From contig NZ_BCRT01000022.1 in NCBI RefSeq assembly GCF_001552735.1, forward strand, positions 46,706 through 110,705: a DNA stretch of 64,000 bases, given 5' to 3'. Made by a program: the position numbers and the translations under genes. This DNA comes from Sanguibacter suarezii NBRC 16159 (GTDB lineage: Bacteria > Actinomycetota > Actinomycetes > Actinomycetales > Cellulomonadaceae). The notes under the pieces were generated by a model. It was not told where the DNA came from, made no database searches, and saw only the letters and a list, made by a program, of their open reading frames with translations. Shown here in pieces: positions 47,396 through 57,338 of the stretch. Numbering within the stretch: the first letter of the stretch is position 1; each line of letters starts with the position of its first letter.

Positions 47396-48741
47396 TCCGG
47401 CGCTGCCGCCGCCGGTGCAGGGTCCTGCGCCGGCTGAGTCCTCGACGGACGGACCGAGGGCACCTCGCCGACGATCGGCACGGGGCTGCGGTGGAAGCCG
47501 ACCGAGTACCGCGAGAGCAGCCCGGCGATCGTGGTGAACCGGTTGCGTGACCCGAGCAGCCCCGCCACGTGCACGAAGAGCCACACCCACCAGGCGGGCA
47601 GCCCGCGCAGGCGGAGCTTGCCGGCGATGTCGCCCACAGCAGACCGCCGCCCGATGACAGCCAGGGTGCCCTTGTCCAGGTAGCGCAGGGGCGTCGTGGG
47701 CCGCCCGGCCATGAGGTTGAGGATCTGCCGGCCGGCGTGGCGACCCCCCTGGATCGCCGGCTGGGCGAGCTGGGGCAGGTCGAAGGGAGTGCTGGCGATG
47801 TCCCCGGCGGCGAACACCGCATCGAGCCCCACGACGCGCATGTCCGGTCCGGTCCGCACGCGCCCGTGCTCGTCCAGCGGCAGGTTCCAGCGGCTGACCT
47901 CCTCGTGCGGGGCGACTCCGGCCGCCCAGATCGTCAGGTCGGAGCTGATCCGGGTGCCGTCGGTCAGCTCGACGGCGTCGGGCAGCACGGCCGCGACACC
48001 GGCTCCCAGCCGCAGCTCGACGTCGCGAGCGGTGAGCTGGTCCTTGGCGTAGCGGCGCAAGGATGCGGGGAAGGCCTTGAGCACCTCGTCCCCGCGCTGG
48101 ACCACCGTCACCCGGAAGGCGTCGCCGGCGATCTCGGGGTAGGCCGGGCGCAGTCCCTGGTCGCGCAGCTCGGCCAGGGCGCCGGCGACCTCCACCCCGG
48201 TCGCCCCACCGCCGACGACCACCAGGTGCAGCCCGTCGGTGTCCGCGCCCACCGCCGCCCGCTCGAGCCGCACGAAGAGCGCGTCGCGGATGGCCAGGGC
48301 CTGGGACCGGGAGTACATCGCGAAGGCGTGCTCCTTCGCCCCCGGCGTTCCGAAGTAGCTCGTCGTGACGCCGTTGGCCAGCACGAGGTAGTCGTAGCTG
48401 ATGACGGCGTCGTCGAGCAGCTGGATGGTCTTGGCGTCGGTGTCGATGGACACCAGCTGCTCGTGGACCACGCGCAGGTTCCGCTGGCGCACCCGCAGGC
48501 TGCGCAGGAAGTACATGACGTCACCGGGGTTCAGCCCTCCGGTGGCCACCTGGTAGAGCAGCGGCTGGAAGGTGTTGTAGACCCGCCGGTCCACGAGGGT
48601 GACCCGCACCTGGGCCTTGGCCAGCGCACGCACCGCAGCGACGCCGGCGAACCCGCCGCCGACGACGACGACATGGGGCCACCTCTCACGAGGAGCCTCA
48701 CGGCCGGATGCGCCCGGCTCGCCTGCTGCCGGTGCCGTCAT
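47368..48741 (-). CDS. ndh: Type II NADH dehydrogenase
   Basis: 457 aa non-pumping NADH:menaquinone oxidoreductase. FAD motif VVVVGGGFAGVAAVRAL, quinone-site region YQVATGGLNP, NADH motif VVVGGGATGVEVAGALAEL, and ADIAS-like VFAAGDIAST. An amphipathic/hydrophobic stretch near the C-terminus (WWVWLFVHVAGLLG) should anchor it to the membrane. The ATG at 48741 overlaps the upstream phosphatase stop (ATGA). It provides an alternative to the 14-subunit complex I encoded earlier in the window. Confidence 0.92.
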   Translation of the reverse strand: MTAPAAGEPGASGREAPRERWPHVVVVGGGFAGVAAVRALAKAQVRVTLVDRRVYNTFQPLLYQVATGGLNPGDVMYFLRSLRVRQRNLRVVHEQLVSIDTDAKTIQLLDDAVISYDYLVLANGVTTSYFGTPGAKEHAFAMYSRSQALAIRDALFVRLERAAVGADTDGLHLVVVGGGATGVEVAGALAELRDQGLRPAYPEIAGDAFRVTVVQRGDEVLKAFPASLRRYAKDQLTARDVELRLGAGVAAVLPDAVELTDGTRISSDLTIWAAGVAPHEEVSRWNLPLDEHGRVRTGPDMRVVGLDAVFAAGDIASTPFDLPQLAQPAIQGGRHAGRQILNLMAGRPTTPLRYLDKGTLAVIGRRSAVGDIAGKLRLRGLPAWWVWLFVHVAGLLGSRNRFTTIAGLLSRYSVGFHRSPVPIVGEVPSVRPSRTQPAQDPAPAAAAPDQSSSRSSQ

Positions 48742-49397
48742 GGCGACCACGTCACAAGGTTCCAGCCGGCGACCGTCCGCAGGCCGTGCTCGGCGCCCAG
48801 CACGCAGACCGCCGCGGTCCCCAGCTCGAAGCGGGCCGCGGCGCCCGGGTCGAGGTCGAGCCAGAGCGCGCCGAGCACCCGCAGCAGGTGCCCGTGCGCC
48901 ACGAGCAGCACGTCCCCGCCGTCGTCCAGGGTCTCGGTCACCTCCTCGATGACCTGCGCAGCCCGGTGCGCCACCTCGGCGAGGGTCTCGCCCCGCGTGC
49001 CGTCACCGGCGGAGTCGTCCGCGGCCGGTGGGGCGCCGGGGTGCACGCCGTCGCGGAAGATCTGCCACTCGCGTCCGGCGTCGTCGCTGACCTCCCGGGA
49101 GGTGCGTCCCTCGACGGGGCCGTAGTCCCACTCCATGAGGTTGGGGTCCACCAGGGCATCAGGGAACCCGGCCAGCTCCGCGGTGCGCCGGGCCCGCAGC
49201 AGCGGGCTGGTGCGCACCTGCGCGAAGCGACGCCCGTCCAGCATCGGCAGCCGAGCGACGAAGCGGCCCGCCGCGACGGCCTGAGCCTCGCCGTCGTTGG
49301 TCAGGGTGAGGTCGGTGCGCCCGGTGTGCCGGCGGTCGCGGCTCCACTCGGTCTCACCGTGGCGCAGCAGCACCAGCTGCGGCGTGAAGTCAGCCAC
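48738..49397 (-). CDS. Histidine phosphatase family protein
   Basis: 219 aa. RHGETEWSRDRRHTGRTDLTL contains the phosphohistidine RHG motif, and VAHGHLLRVLG supplies the second histidine. Close to broad-specificity phosphoglycerate mutase-like phosphatases. The GTG start lies four bases after the dehydrogenase stop, and it is coupled to ndh. Confidence 0.9.
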   Translation of the reverse strand: MADFTPQLVLLRHGETEWSRDRRHTGRTDLTLTNDGEAQAVAAGRFVARLPMLDGRRFAQVRTSPLLRARRTAELAGFPDALVDPNLMEWDYGPVEGRTSREVSDDAGREWQIFRDGVHPGAPPAADDSAGDGTRGETLAEVAHRAAQVIEEVTETLDDGGDVLLVAHGHLLRVLGALWLDLDPGAAARFELGTAAVCVLGAEHGLRTVAGWNLVTWSP

Positions 49398-49401
49398 CGG
49401 C

Positions 49402-50436
49402 TCAGTCGATGCCGAGGCTGGTGGTCAGCGGCCCGGTCAGGTAGGCGACCGGACCGAGCTGGTCGCCGGTGATGAAACCGGCCGGGGCGTCGATGACCTG
49501 GGGGATGCGGTTGACCGTGGTGGCGCAGGTGAGCTCGACGGTCTTGGGCTCGGTGACCACGAGCTCGGTCCGCGGCTCGCCCTCGATGATCCAGTCGTTG
49601 TGGTCGACGTCGCGCGGGCCGTAGACCTTGCCGACCACCTCCATGATCAGCGTCGGACCCTGGACCGTCTCGGCCGTGGCCCGGGCCAGCATGCCGATGA
49701 CCTCGTGCGGGGGCAGCTCCCGGCCGAGGGTGCGGGAGGTGATCGCTCCGCTGGCGAAGATCGGCTCGAGCTCCTGGGTCATGGACGACACGTCCAGGCC
49801 CAGCGCCCCGGCGAGCCAGGGCGGCACGTTGAGCGCGAAGGAGGGCAGCGCGGCCGCGCGGATCTCGGCGTCGAAGGTGGCCAGGTCCAGCCCTACCCCG
49901 TGGACCTGGGCCAGGGCGATGCCGTAGTCGTCGACGTTGTAGGTCGAGTACCCCCGGATGGTGTCGATCCGGTGGGTCGCGCCGGCGGTCGCTGTGACCA
50001 GCGAGCCCCAGAAGACGTCCTGGTAGCCGGTCCCCAGCAGGGTGCAGTCGTTGCGCCGGGCGAGCTCGTCGAGCCGGGCGGTGATCTCGGGGGAGGTGTT
50101 CCAGGGGAAAAAGGCCTCTTCGCAGGTGGACACCGCGTTGATGCCGCGGGAGGCGCAGTCCTCGAAGAACGGCTCCATGTCCGTCATGAGCGACAGCAGG
50201 GTGAGGACGACGACGTCGGGGATGGTCGCGTCCAGCACGCCCTCGGCGTTGTCGGAGATGGTCACCCCGAGCGGCTCCGTCAGCCCCGCGACCTCGCCGA
50301 GGTCACGTCCCACGAGCGCGGGGTCGGTGTCGATCGCGCCGACGATCTCGGCGCCCTTGTCGACGAGGTACCCGGTGATCACCCGGGCCATGTTCCCGCA
50401 GCCGTAGATCACGACTCGAACTGGACGAGTAGACAT
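49402..50436 (-). CDS. DapB-like NAD(P)-dependent dehydrogenase
   Basis: 344 aa. Rossmann start RVVIYGCGNMARVITGYLVD, then VVVLTLLSLMTDMEPFFEDC and STCEEAFFPW. The long C-terminal domain matches the 2,4-diaminopentanoate dehydrogenase/dihydrodipicolinate-reductase N-like group rather than DapB itself (about 250 aa). The reaction is unassigned. The second of two adjacent ATGs (50436) is better spaced from GGAGG than the first (50439). It is part of a leftward gene set with mscR. Confidence 0.8.
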   Translation of the reverse strand: MSTRPVRVVIYGCGNMARVITGYLVDKGAEIVGAIDTDPALVGRDLGEVAGLTEPLGVTISDNAEGVLDATIPDVVVLTLLSLMTDMEPFFEDCASRGINAVSTCEEAFFPWNTSPEITARLDELARRNDCTLLGTGYQDVFWGSLVTATAGATHRIDTIRGYSTYNVDDYGIALAQVHGVGLDLATFDAEIRAAALPSFALNVPPWLAGALGLDVSSMTQELEPIFASGAITSRTLGRELPPHEVIGMLARATAETVQGPTLIMEVVGKVYGPRDVDHNDWIIEGEPRTELVVTEPKTVELTCATTVNRIPQVIDAPAGFITGDQLGPVAYLTGPLTTSLGID

Positions 50437-50557
50437 CATTGCCTCCGCAGGTTCACGCGTCGTGGGTGACCGATGCTCCGAGCATAGGCAACGTCACGCG
50501 GTCCTGCCGGGGCGGACCGGTCGTCCTCGCAGGATCGACCGGTCCGCACCGCGGGAG

Positions 50558-51187
50558 TCAGTGGCCTCGAGCGATCCACTCCGCCAGGTGCGGCGCCTCG
50601 GCGCCGATGGTGGTGGAGTCCCCGTGCCCGGTGTGCACGACCGTCTCGGGCGGCAGCGTCAGCAGCCGGGTGCGGATCGACTCCACGATGGTCGGGAAGT
50701 CGCTGAAGCTGCGCCCGGTCGCCCCCGGCCCACCGGCGAAGAGCGTGTCGCCGGTGAACACGACGGCGAGCTCGGGCACCGAGAAGGACACCGACCCGGG
50801 GCTGTGGCCCGGGGTGTGCAGGACGTGCACGTCGGTCCCGGCGACGGTGATCACCTGGCCGTCGGTCAGGTCGTGGGTGGGCGCGGTGCCGGGGTGCGTG
50901 AGGGCCCACAGCTCGCGGTCGGCCGGGTGCAGCCAGATGGGAGCACCCAGACGCTCCGCGAGGACGGGCGCCTGACGGACGTGGTCGTCGTGGGCGTGGG
51001 TGGCCAGGATCGCCACGACCGTGCGCCCGCCGACCGCCTCGACGATCGCGTCCACGTCGTGCGGGGCGTCCAGGACCACCACCTCGGAGTCGTCCCCGAG
51101 GATCCACACGTTGTTGTCGACGTCGAAGGTCTGACCGTCCAGGGAGAAGGTCCCCGACGTGACCAGGTGCTCGACCCGCGCGGTCAC
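50558..51187 (-). CDS. MBL-fold metallo-hydrolase, likely mycothiol-thioester hydrolase
   Basis: 209 aa glyoxalase II-like protein. The metal site [26 protein letters not shown] and [10 protein letters not shown] are intact. Its GTG overlaps the mscR stop. In mycobacteria an MBL hydrolase also follows mscR, so hydrolysis of S-formylmycothiol to formate is the natural proposal. This is inference from context. Confidence 0.87.
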   Translation of the reverse strand: MTARVEHLVTSGTFSLDGQTFDVDNNVWILGDDSEVVVLDAPHDVDAIVEAVGGRTVVAILATHAHDDHVRQAPVLAERLGAPIWLHPADRELWALTHPGTAPTHDLTDGQVITVAGTDVHVLHTPGHSPGSVSFSVPELAVVFTGDTLFAGGPGATGRSFSDFPTIVESIRTRLLTLPPETVVHTGHGDSTTIGAEAPHLAEWIARGH

Positions 51188-52278
51188 AGGACCACGACCG
51201 AGCGCAGGACCGTGCCGGACTTCATGGTGGCGAAGGCCTGCTCGACGTCGCCGAGGCCGATCCGCTCGGAGACGAAGGCGTCGAGCGGGAGGCGGCCCTG
51301 GCTGTACATCTCCAGCAGCGCCGGGAAGTCGCGCTCGGGCAGGCAGTCCCCGTACCAGGAGGACTTGAGCGACCCGCCGCGACCGAAGACGTCGGCCAGC
51401 GGGATCTCGAGCGTCATCTCCGGGGTGGGCACGCCCACGAGCACCACGGTCCCGGCGAGGTCGCGGCCGTAGAAGGCCTGCTTCCAGGTCTCGGGACGCC
51501 CGACGGCGTCGATCACCACGTCGGCGCCGACGCCGTCGGTGAGGGCGGCGATGGCCGCGACCACGCCGTCGGTGTCCATGCCGGAGGAGTTGATGGTGTG
51601 CGTGGCCCCCAGGGTCCGTGCCCACTCCAGCTTGGAGTCGTCGAGGTCGATCGCGATGATCCGGCGTGCGCCGGCCAGATTCGCGCCGGCCACGGCCGCG
51701 CAGCCCACGCCGCCGCAGCCGATGACCGCGACGGTGTCACCGACCTGGACGGGAGCGGTGTTGACCGCCGCGCCCAGCCCGGCCATCACACCGCAGCCGA
51801 GCAGCCCGGCGACGGCCGGGTCGACGCCCGGGTCCACCTTGGTCGCCTGGCCGGCGGCCACGAGCGTCTTCTCGGCGAAGGCACCGATGCCGAGCGCGGG
51901 GCTCAACGGCGTGCCGTCGAGCAGGGTCATCTTCTGGGTCGCGTTGTGCGTCGCGAAGCAGTACTGCGGGCGGCCGCGACGGCACGCCCGGCACAGCCCG
52001 CACACCGCGCGCCAGTTGAGCACGACGGCGTCGCCGACGGCGACGTTCTCGACGCCCTCACCGATCGCCGACACGGTCCCGGCGGCCTCGTGGCCGAGCA
52101 GGAAGGGGTAGTCGTCGGTGATGCCACCCTCGCGGTAGTGCAGGTCGGTGTGGCAGACGCCGCAGGCAGCCACGTCGACGACGACCTCACCGGGTCCGGG
52201 GTCGGGGACGATGATCTGCACGGTCGAGACGGGCTCATCTTTGGCGAGCGCGACGACGGCGTTGACGGTCCAGGGCAT
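51184..52278 (-). CDS. mscR: S-(hydroxymethyl)mycothiol dehydrogenase
   Basis: 364 aa zinc alcohol dehydrogenase. Catalytic zinc ligands Cys42 (CGVCHTDL) and His63 (GHEAAG). Structural zinc cysteines 93, 96, 99 and 107 ([15 protein letters not shown]). NAD fold [37 protein letters not shown] and [18 protein letters not shown] are diagnostic of the mycothiol-dependent formaldehyde/nitrosothiol enzyme. GGAG precedes the ATG. It implies mycothiol as the cell's thiol and formaldehyde or nitrosative detoxification. Confidence 0.92.
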   Translation of the reverse strand: MPWTVNAVVALAKDEPVSTVQIIVPDPGPGEVVVDVAACGVCHTDLHYREGGITDDYPFLLGHEAAGTVSAIGEGVENVAVGDAVVLNWRAVCGLCRACRRGRPQYCFATHNATQKMTLLDGTPLSPALGIGAFAEKTLVAAGQATKVDPGVDPAVAGLLGCGVMAGLGAAVNTAPVQVGDTVAVIGCGGVGCAAVAGANLAGARRIIAIDLDDSKLEWARTLGATHTINSSGMDTDGVVAAIAALTDGVGADVVIDAVGRPETWKQAFYGRDLAGTVVLVGVPTPEMTLEIPLADVFGRGGSLKSSWYGDCLPERDFPALLEMYSQGRLPLDAFVSERIGLGDVEQAFATMKSGTVLRSVVVL

Positions 52279-52375
52279 GGTTCTCCTCGATCGGGGGACG
52301 GTTTGGTCCCAGGCTACGTGCTCCGCTCCGCCGGGGGTGAAGGTGCAGGTCATCTCCGGTCTGGGGGACCCGCAG

Positions 52376-52399
52376 CAGGGATGACGCGTCTCATCCCTG
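52376..52399. promoter_or_regulatory. Inverted repeat between mscR and the ABC operon
   Basis: CAGGGATGA-cgcgtc-TCATCCCTG is a perfect 9-bp inverted repeat in the 247-base divergent region, 98 bases upstream of mscR and 127 upstream of the ABC ATPase start used here. Position suits an operator. The rest of the region shows no other structure. Confidence 0.45.
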
Positions 52400-52525
52400 A
52401 GGAGGAGGCGGCGCCGCGAGCGATCTCGGTCGCCAGCAGGTCCCGTGGACACGGGCGTCCGCCATAGCGTCGACGGCAGACAGACTCCCGGACCGAGGGA
52501 GTCGGCCATGACGAGGGGACGGCAC

Positions 52526-53476
52526 ATGATCCAGGTAGAGGCGTTGACGAAACGCTATGGAGCGACCACTGCCGTGGACGGGCTGAGCTTCATCGCCCGC
52601 CCCGGCACGGTCACCGGGTTCCTCGGACCCAACGGTGCCGGGAAATCGACGACCATGCGGATGATCGTGGGGCTGGAACGACCGACGTCGGGCACCGCGA
52701 CGGTCGCCGGTCGGCGGTATGCCGACCTCGACGCCCCGCTGCACGCCGTCGGGGTCATGCTGGACGCGCGCTCGGTGCACCCCGGGCGCACCGCCTTCCG
52801 GCACCTCCTCGCCCATGCGCGGACCCACGGCATCGGCCGGTCACGTATCGAGGAGGTCATCGCCATGACGGGCCTCGAGCCCGTGGCGCGACGCCGCGCG
52901 GGCACGTTCTCTCTCGGCATGGGGCAGCGGCTGGGGATCGCCACCGCATTGCTCGGTGACCCGGAGGTGCTCATCCTCGACGAGCCGGTCAACGGGCTCG
53001 ACCCGGACGGTGTGCTCTGGGTGCGCGGGCTCGTGCGCGACCTCGCCCGCCAGGGGCGGACCGTCCTGCTGTCCTCCCACCTCATGCACGAGCTCGCGCT
53101 GTGCGCCGACAGGGTCGTCATCATCGGCCGCGGCCGCCTGCTCGCCGACGCGACGGTGCAGGAGATCGTGGACCGCTCCGAACGTGCAGGTACGGTCCGC
53201 GTGCGATCGAGCGAACCGGAGGCGCTCGAGAGGGCGCTCTGCGCGCTGGGTGCCGAGGTGCTGTCCGTCGAGCCGGGGACGCCGCGGGGGGTGCTCCGCG
53301 TCCGCGGGGTATCCGTCGACGAGGTCGGCGTCGCCGCCGGCCGGTGCGGTGCCATGGTCTTTGAGCTGGCGACCGAGGGGGGCTCTCTCGAGGACGCCTA
53401 CCTGGAGCTCACGGCAGACGCCGTGGAGTACCGCGGACGCGCCACCACGGTGGGCCCCGAGGCAGGTGCGCGGTGA
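52526..53476 (+). CDS. ABC transporter ATP-binding protein
   Basis: 316 aa of the BcrA/CcmA-type exporter group. Walker [14 protein letters not shown], a divergent signature [12 protein letters not shown], Walker [16 protein letters not shown], switch His in [11 protein letters not shown]-terminal domain of about 90 residues follows. ATG at 52526 has GAGGGG eight bases before it. ATG at 52508 (with GGGAG) is an alternative. It is coupled to two permease genes. Confidence 0.92.
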   Translation: MIQVEALTKRYGATTAVDGLSFIARPGTVTGFLGPNGAGKSTTMRMIVGLERPTSGTATVAGRRYADLDAPLHAVGVMLDARSVHPGRTAFRHLLAHARTHGIGRSRIEEVIAMTGLEPVARRRAGTFSLGMGQRLGIATALLGDPEVLILDEPVNGLDPDGVLWVRGLVRDLARQGRTVLLSSHLMHELALCADRVVIIGRGRLLADATVQEIVDRSERAGTVRVRSSEPEALERALCALGAEVLSVEPGTPRGVLRVRGVSVDEVGVAAGRCGAMVFELATEGGSLEDAYLELTADAVEYRGRATTVGPEAGAR

Positions 53477-54360
53477 CCGCCGCGGCAACAGACCGGGCCA
53501 CGTCCAGCCCCACGTCCCGCCCTGCTCCCACCACGAAGGGTCCCACCGTCCTCCGGGTCGTCGCCTCGGAGTGGAGCAAGCTGGTCAGCCTGCGCTCCAC
53601 AGCCTGGACCGCGGCAGTCACCGTCGGTCTGACCTGGGTCACGGCCTATCTCTCCGCGAACGCCTCATCCGGAGACCCGGGCTTCGAACCGCTCAGCTCG
53701 TTGTCGCAGGGCCTCGTGCTCTCCCAGCTCTCCATGCTCGTGCTCGGAGTCCTCGCAGGCACGGGAGACTTCCGCGCCGGGGGTTTCCGGACGACGTTCA
53801 CAGCGGTCCCGCGCCGGCTCCCCGTCCTCATGGCCAAGGTCCTCGTCACCACGCTCGTCGGAGGCGTGGTCGCGGTCGTGTCGTTGGCGGCACTGGTCCT
53901 GGGAGTGCTGCCGGCGGCGCGTTCGCGCGACATCCCGCTGGACCTCACCGCCCAGTGGACGCCGCAGGTGCTTCTGGGTTCAGGCCTGCTGCTGCTCGGG
54001 ATGGCGCTGCTCGGGCTGGCCGTCGGCTCGCTCGTGCGCCGGACCGTCCTGGCGGTGACAGTGGCCCTCGCCCTGGTGTTCGTCCTGCCCGTCGGCTTCG
54101 TCCTCGCTGCAGATCTCGCCTCGCCGCCCCAGGTGGGGGTCTCGACCGAGACTGTGGTGACCGAGCTCGACCCAGTCAGCACGGTCATGGAACTCATGCC
54201 CTCTAATGCCGCGTACCGGATGACGACCACTCCGGACAGCGCAGGACCCGACGGCGCACCTGACCTCGGCCCGGTCGGCGGCGGTCTGGTCTTCGCCGCG
54301 TGGATCCTCCTGCCGCTCGTCGCAGCCGGCATCCGCCTACGTACCCGTGATCTGACGTGA
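53473..54360 (+). CDS. ABC-2 type permease 1
   Basis: 295 aa with six helices. VVASEWSKLVSLRSTAWTAAV is the ABC-2 N-terminal amphipathic helix, followed by FRAGGFRTTFTAVPRRLPVL, a typical cytoplasmic loop. It overlaps the ATPase stop (GTGA) and the next permease. With its neighbours it forms an exporter of unknown substrate. Confidence 0.87.
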   Translation: MTAAATDRATSSPTSRPAPTTKGPTVLRVVASEWSKLVSLRSTAWTAAVTVGLTWVTAYLSANASSGDPGFEPLSSLSQGLVLSQLSMLVLGVLAGTGDFRAGGFRTTFTAVPRRLPVLMAKVLVTTLVGGVVAVVSLAALVLGVLPAARSRDIPLDLTAQWTPQVLLGSGLLLLGMALLGLAVGSLVRRTVLAVTVALALVFVLPVGFVLAADLASPPQVGVSTETVVTELDPVSTVMELMPSNAAYRMTTTPDSAGPDGAPDLGPVGGGLVFAAWILLPLVAAGIRLRTRDLT

Positions 54361-55199
54361 CGATGTCACAGTGGCGCCCGGCCAGGGCCTCCGGAGCCAG
54401 AGGGCGGACCGTGACCTTCGCCCGTGTCGTGGCGGCGGAGGGCACGCGTCTGGCGAGCGTGCGGTCGACCGGGTGGACGGCGCTCGCCACGGTCGCCGCC
54501 GCCGCCAGCGTCGCTCTCGGTCTGGGGCTGTTCGTCCAGACCGGCGATGGCACCTCAGGGACGGCTCTCGTCGTCTCCGGCGCGGTCGTGGCTCAGCTCG
54601 GCGCCCTCGTCCTCGGCGTGCTGGTGGGGACCGCCGACTACACCTGGGGGACGGCGACGACGACCTACACCGCAGTCCCGCGACGGCTCCCGGTTCTCGC
54701 AGCGCAGGCACTCGTCGTCGTCGCTGCGGCGCTCGTCACCGCGATGCTCGCCCTCGCGGCGTCCATCCTCGTCACCGCCGCGCAGCGCGACACCGCCGGA
54801 CTGCCCCTGGCCCTCGCCGAGGCCAGCTCGTGGCGCCCCCTCGCGGGCTTCGCGGTGTACATCGTCTGCGTGGCACTTCTCGGCCTGGGCGCGGGTTCCC
54901 TCCTGCGCCACCCGGCGGCCGCACTCGTCAGTGGGATCGGGCTGCTCCTCGTGCTCGACAGTGCGCTCGCGGCCAACCCGGGACGGATCTGCGACACGGT
55001 GCGCTCGCTGCTGCCCGGCGTCGGGACCAGGCTCCTCCAGGACGACGCGCAGGTCGCCGCCACCGAGGCCGCGAACCTCGGGCCGACCCTGGGGGTCGGT
55101 GGTGCGGCCCTCGTCCTCCTCGGGTGGGTCGTCGTCGTCCTGCTGGCCGCGGCTGTCCGGCTGCGGCACTCCGACGTGACGATGGCGGCTCGGCAGTGA
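54357..55199 (+). CDS. ABC-2 type permease 2
   Basis: 280 aa with six helices, a paralogue of permease 1 (TTYTAVPRRLPVLAAQALV matches its TTFTAVPRRLPVLMAKVLV). The GTG start overlaps the upstream stop. Two different permeases with one ATPase suggest a heterodimeric channel. Confidence 0.87.
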   Translation: MTMSQWRPARASGARGRTVTFARVVAAEGTRLASVRSTGWTALATVAAAASVALGLGLFVQTGDGTSGTALVVSGAVVAQLGALVLGVLVGTADYTWGTATTTYTAVPRRLPVLAAQALVVVAAALVTAMLALAASILVTAAQRDTAGLPLALAEASSWRPLAGFAVYIVCVALLGLGAGSLLRHPAAALVSGIGLLLVLDSALAANPGRICDTVRSLLPGVGTRLLQDDAQVAATEAANLGPTLGVGGAALVLLGWVVVVLLAAAVRLRHSDVTMAARQ

Positions 55200-55233
55200 C
55201 CCGCTGCCCGTCTCAGATGAGAAGGTAGGCACC

Positions 55234-56556
55234 ATGCCTGAGAAGGACGGCACATTGCCCGCCTCCCGCACCGCCGCAGTGACGGCGCTGGTCGTCGTGC
55301 TGAGCGGGTGCCTCACGGCGCTGCTCGCCCGGTCGACGGTCGAGGGCATCGTCCAGCTGGGCATGTTCCCCCAGGGCGCCGTCCAGCTCTGGTCGGTGCC
55401 GGCAGCGTGGCTCGCCGGCACGGCTCTGGCTGCCGCAGCGCTCGCGGTCGGGCGGGCGCGGCCGCTCGTGGTTGCTGTGGTTCTCACGGCACTCGGGATC
55501 CTCTCGCTGGTCACGAGCGGCGTCCTGGGGATCCTCGGTGCTTGTGTCGCGATCGCGGTCTATCGCGTCGCCAGCGCGCGGTCGGCCCCGGTCACGTGGG
55601 CTGCGGTGGCCGTCGTCTTCGTCGCGCTCACGGCGGCGATGTGGCGGTGGCAAGACATCGGTGCGGGCGAGATGGCGCTCTGGGCGGGCTTCGTGCTGCC
55701 GGAGGGGATCGAGACTGTCCATCGGATGGCTGAGCCTGAGTTCTCGGCAGGCCGACGAACTGCCTCGGCGGCATTCCTGCTCGTCCTCCTGCTCCTGGCG
55801 GTCGCGACCGGGTCCGGCGTGCGGGCCCGGCGGCTGGACGCGCAGGCCGTCGTCGACCGCCGCGAGGCGACGGCACGTGACCACGAGGCGAGCGCGGCGC
55901 TCGGGCGCGCCTCCGAGCGTGCCCGGATCGCGCGCGAGATGCACGACATCGTCGCGCACAGCGTCTCGGTGATGATCGCTCTGTCGGACGGTGCAGCTGC
56001 TGTCCTCGACCACGCCCCCGACCGTTCGCGCGAGGCGCTGCGTGAGCTCTCCCGGACCGGACGGTCCGCGCTGTCAGACATGCAGGGGGTCCTCGGAGCG
56101 CTCGACCCGGCGGACGAGCGTGAGGCGCACCTGGATCCGATGGAACCGACCGAGATCAACCTGCAGACGATCGTCGACAGGTTCCGAACTGCTGGCCTCC
56201 CGCTGACCGCAACGGGCCTCGACGTGGCCCTGCCCCTGGACACCACTGTGCGGCTGGCGCTCGTGCGGATCGTCTCCGAGGCGTTGACCAACGCTCTGCG
56301 GCACGCCCACGGCGTGACGTCGGTCCAGGTGGCCGTGCGCCGCAGCGACACCGACGTCGAGGTCGAGGTGCTCGACGACGCCTCGCCCGGGCTGGAGCGG
56401 ACCGGTGCGATGATGCCCGGCGTGCAGGGATCAGGTCGCGGCCTCTCCGGGATGCGGGAGCGGGCTGCGCTTCTCGGCGGCCACGTCCTGGCCGGCCCAC
56501 GGACCGGCGGTGGCTGGCGTGTCCTCGTCGTGCTGCCGTGTGCGACGGAAGGGTGA
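55234..56556 (+). CDS. NarL-type sensor histidine kinase
   Basis: 440 aa. Five hydrophobic segments within residues 8-190 (sensor likely within the membrane) are followed by a HisKA_3 domain with His237 in RIAREMHDIVAHSVSVM, then an ATPase domain with VSEALTNALRHAHG and SGRGLSGMRERAALLGG. No large extracellular loop. It lies 34 bases after the exporter genes and just before its response regulator, so it may sense a substrate of the exporter. Confidence 0.92.
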   Translation: MPEKDGTLPASRTAAVTALVVVLSGCLTALLARSTVEGIVQLGMFPQGAVQLWSVPAAWLAGTALAAAALAVGRARPLVVAVVLTALGILSLVTSGVLGILGACVAIAVYRVASARSAPVTWAAVAVVFVALTAAMWRWQDIGAGEMALWAGFVLPEGIETVHRMAEPEFSAGRRTASAAFLLVLLLLAVATGSGVRARRLDAQAVVDRREATARDHEASAALGRASERARIAREMHDIVAHSVSVMIALSDGAAAVLDHAPDRSREALRELSRTGRSALSDMQGVLGALDPADEREAHLDPMEPTEINLQTIVDRFRTAGLPLTATGLDVALPLDTTVRLALVRIVSEALTNALRHAHGVTSVQVAVRRSDTDVEVEVLDDASPGLERTGAMMPGVQGSGRGLSGMRERAALLGGHVLAGPRTGGGWRVLVVLPCATEG

Positions 56557-56558
56557 CC

Positions 56559-57227
56559 ATGACGACGGTGCTGCTGGTCGACGACCAGGCGCTGCTGCGC
56601 ATGGGACTGCGCATGGTGATCGACGCCGAGCCCGACCTGGACGTCGTCGGTGAGGCCTCCGACGGCGCTGTCGCTGTCGACCAGGTCGCCGCCCTGGCGC
56701 CCGATGTCGTGCTCATGGACATCCGCATGCCCGGGATGGACGGCATCGAGGCCACCCGGCTCCTCGCCCAGGATCACCCCTCCACACGCGTTCTCGTCCT
56801 GACCACCTTCGACGTCGACGAGTACGCCTTCGCGGCCCTTCGCGCGGGCGCGAGCGGGTTCCTCGTCAAGAGCGCGCGTCCTGAGGAGCTCGTCGACGCG
56901 ATCCGCACGGTAGCGACTGGGAGCTCCGTCGTCGCTCCGCGGGTGGTGCGCCGCATGCTCGACCTCTTTGCCGCGCACCTGCCGAGCGGCGCGGCCGCCC
57001 CACCATCGGGGGCTGTGAGCCCGGCGCTCCGAGCGCTGACGCCCCGAGAGCTTGACGTCCTGCGGTGCGTCGCGGAAGGGCTGTCCAACGCGGAGATCGC
57101 CGAGCGCCTCGTGCTGTCGATGACGACGGTCAAGACGCATGTGGGCAACATGCTGGCCAAGCTCGGTCTCCGCGACCGGGTCCAGGCCGTCATCTTGGCC
57201 TATGAGTGCGGGCTGACCGGGAGGTAG
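56559..57227 (+). CDS. NarL/FixJ-type response regulator
   Basis: 222 aa. Receiver domain with Asp8/Asp9 and phospho-acceptor Asp54 (VVLMDIRMPGMDG), Thr/Ser and Lys residues in VLVLTTFD and FLVKSARP. A LuxR-type helix-turn-helix near residues 160-218 reads LTPRELDVLRCVAEGLSNAEIAERL. ATG at 56559 has GAAGG upstream, starting right after the kinase stop. It probably controls the adjacent exporter. Confidence 0.94.
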   Translation: MTTVLLVDDQALLRMGLRMVIDAEPDLDVVGEASDGAVAVDQVAALAPDVVLMDIRMPGMDGIEATRLLAQDHPSTRVLVLTTFDVDEYAFAALRAGASGFLVKSARPEELVDAIRTVATGSSVVAPRVVRRMLDLFAAHLPSGAAAPPSGAVSPALRALTPRELDVLRCVAEGLSNAEIAERLVLSMTTVKTHVGNMLAKLGLRDRVQAVILAYECGLTGR

Positions 57228-57259
57228 AGGGACCGCCGAGGAACACGTCCCGTGCTGGA

Positions 57260-57288
57260 CCCATCCGCGCCCCACCCTGCCTCCGAAC
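57260..57288 (+). promoter_or_regulatory. SigK-type promoter before the fasciclin gene
   Basis: CCATCC (57260-57265), 17-base spacer, CGAACC (57283-57288). The mycobacterial SigK consensus is CCATCC then CGAATA. Start codon 51 bases further on. The same hexamers precede sigK. Confidence 0.7.
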
Positions 57289-57338
57289 CTCGTGCGAGAC
57301 GCCCCGCACGAGCGGGGTGACGACCCGAGGAGACTCCG

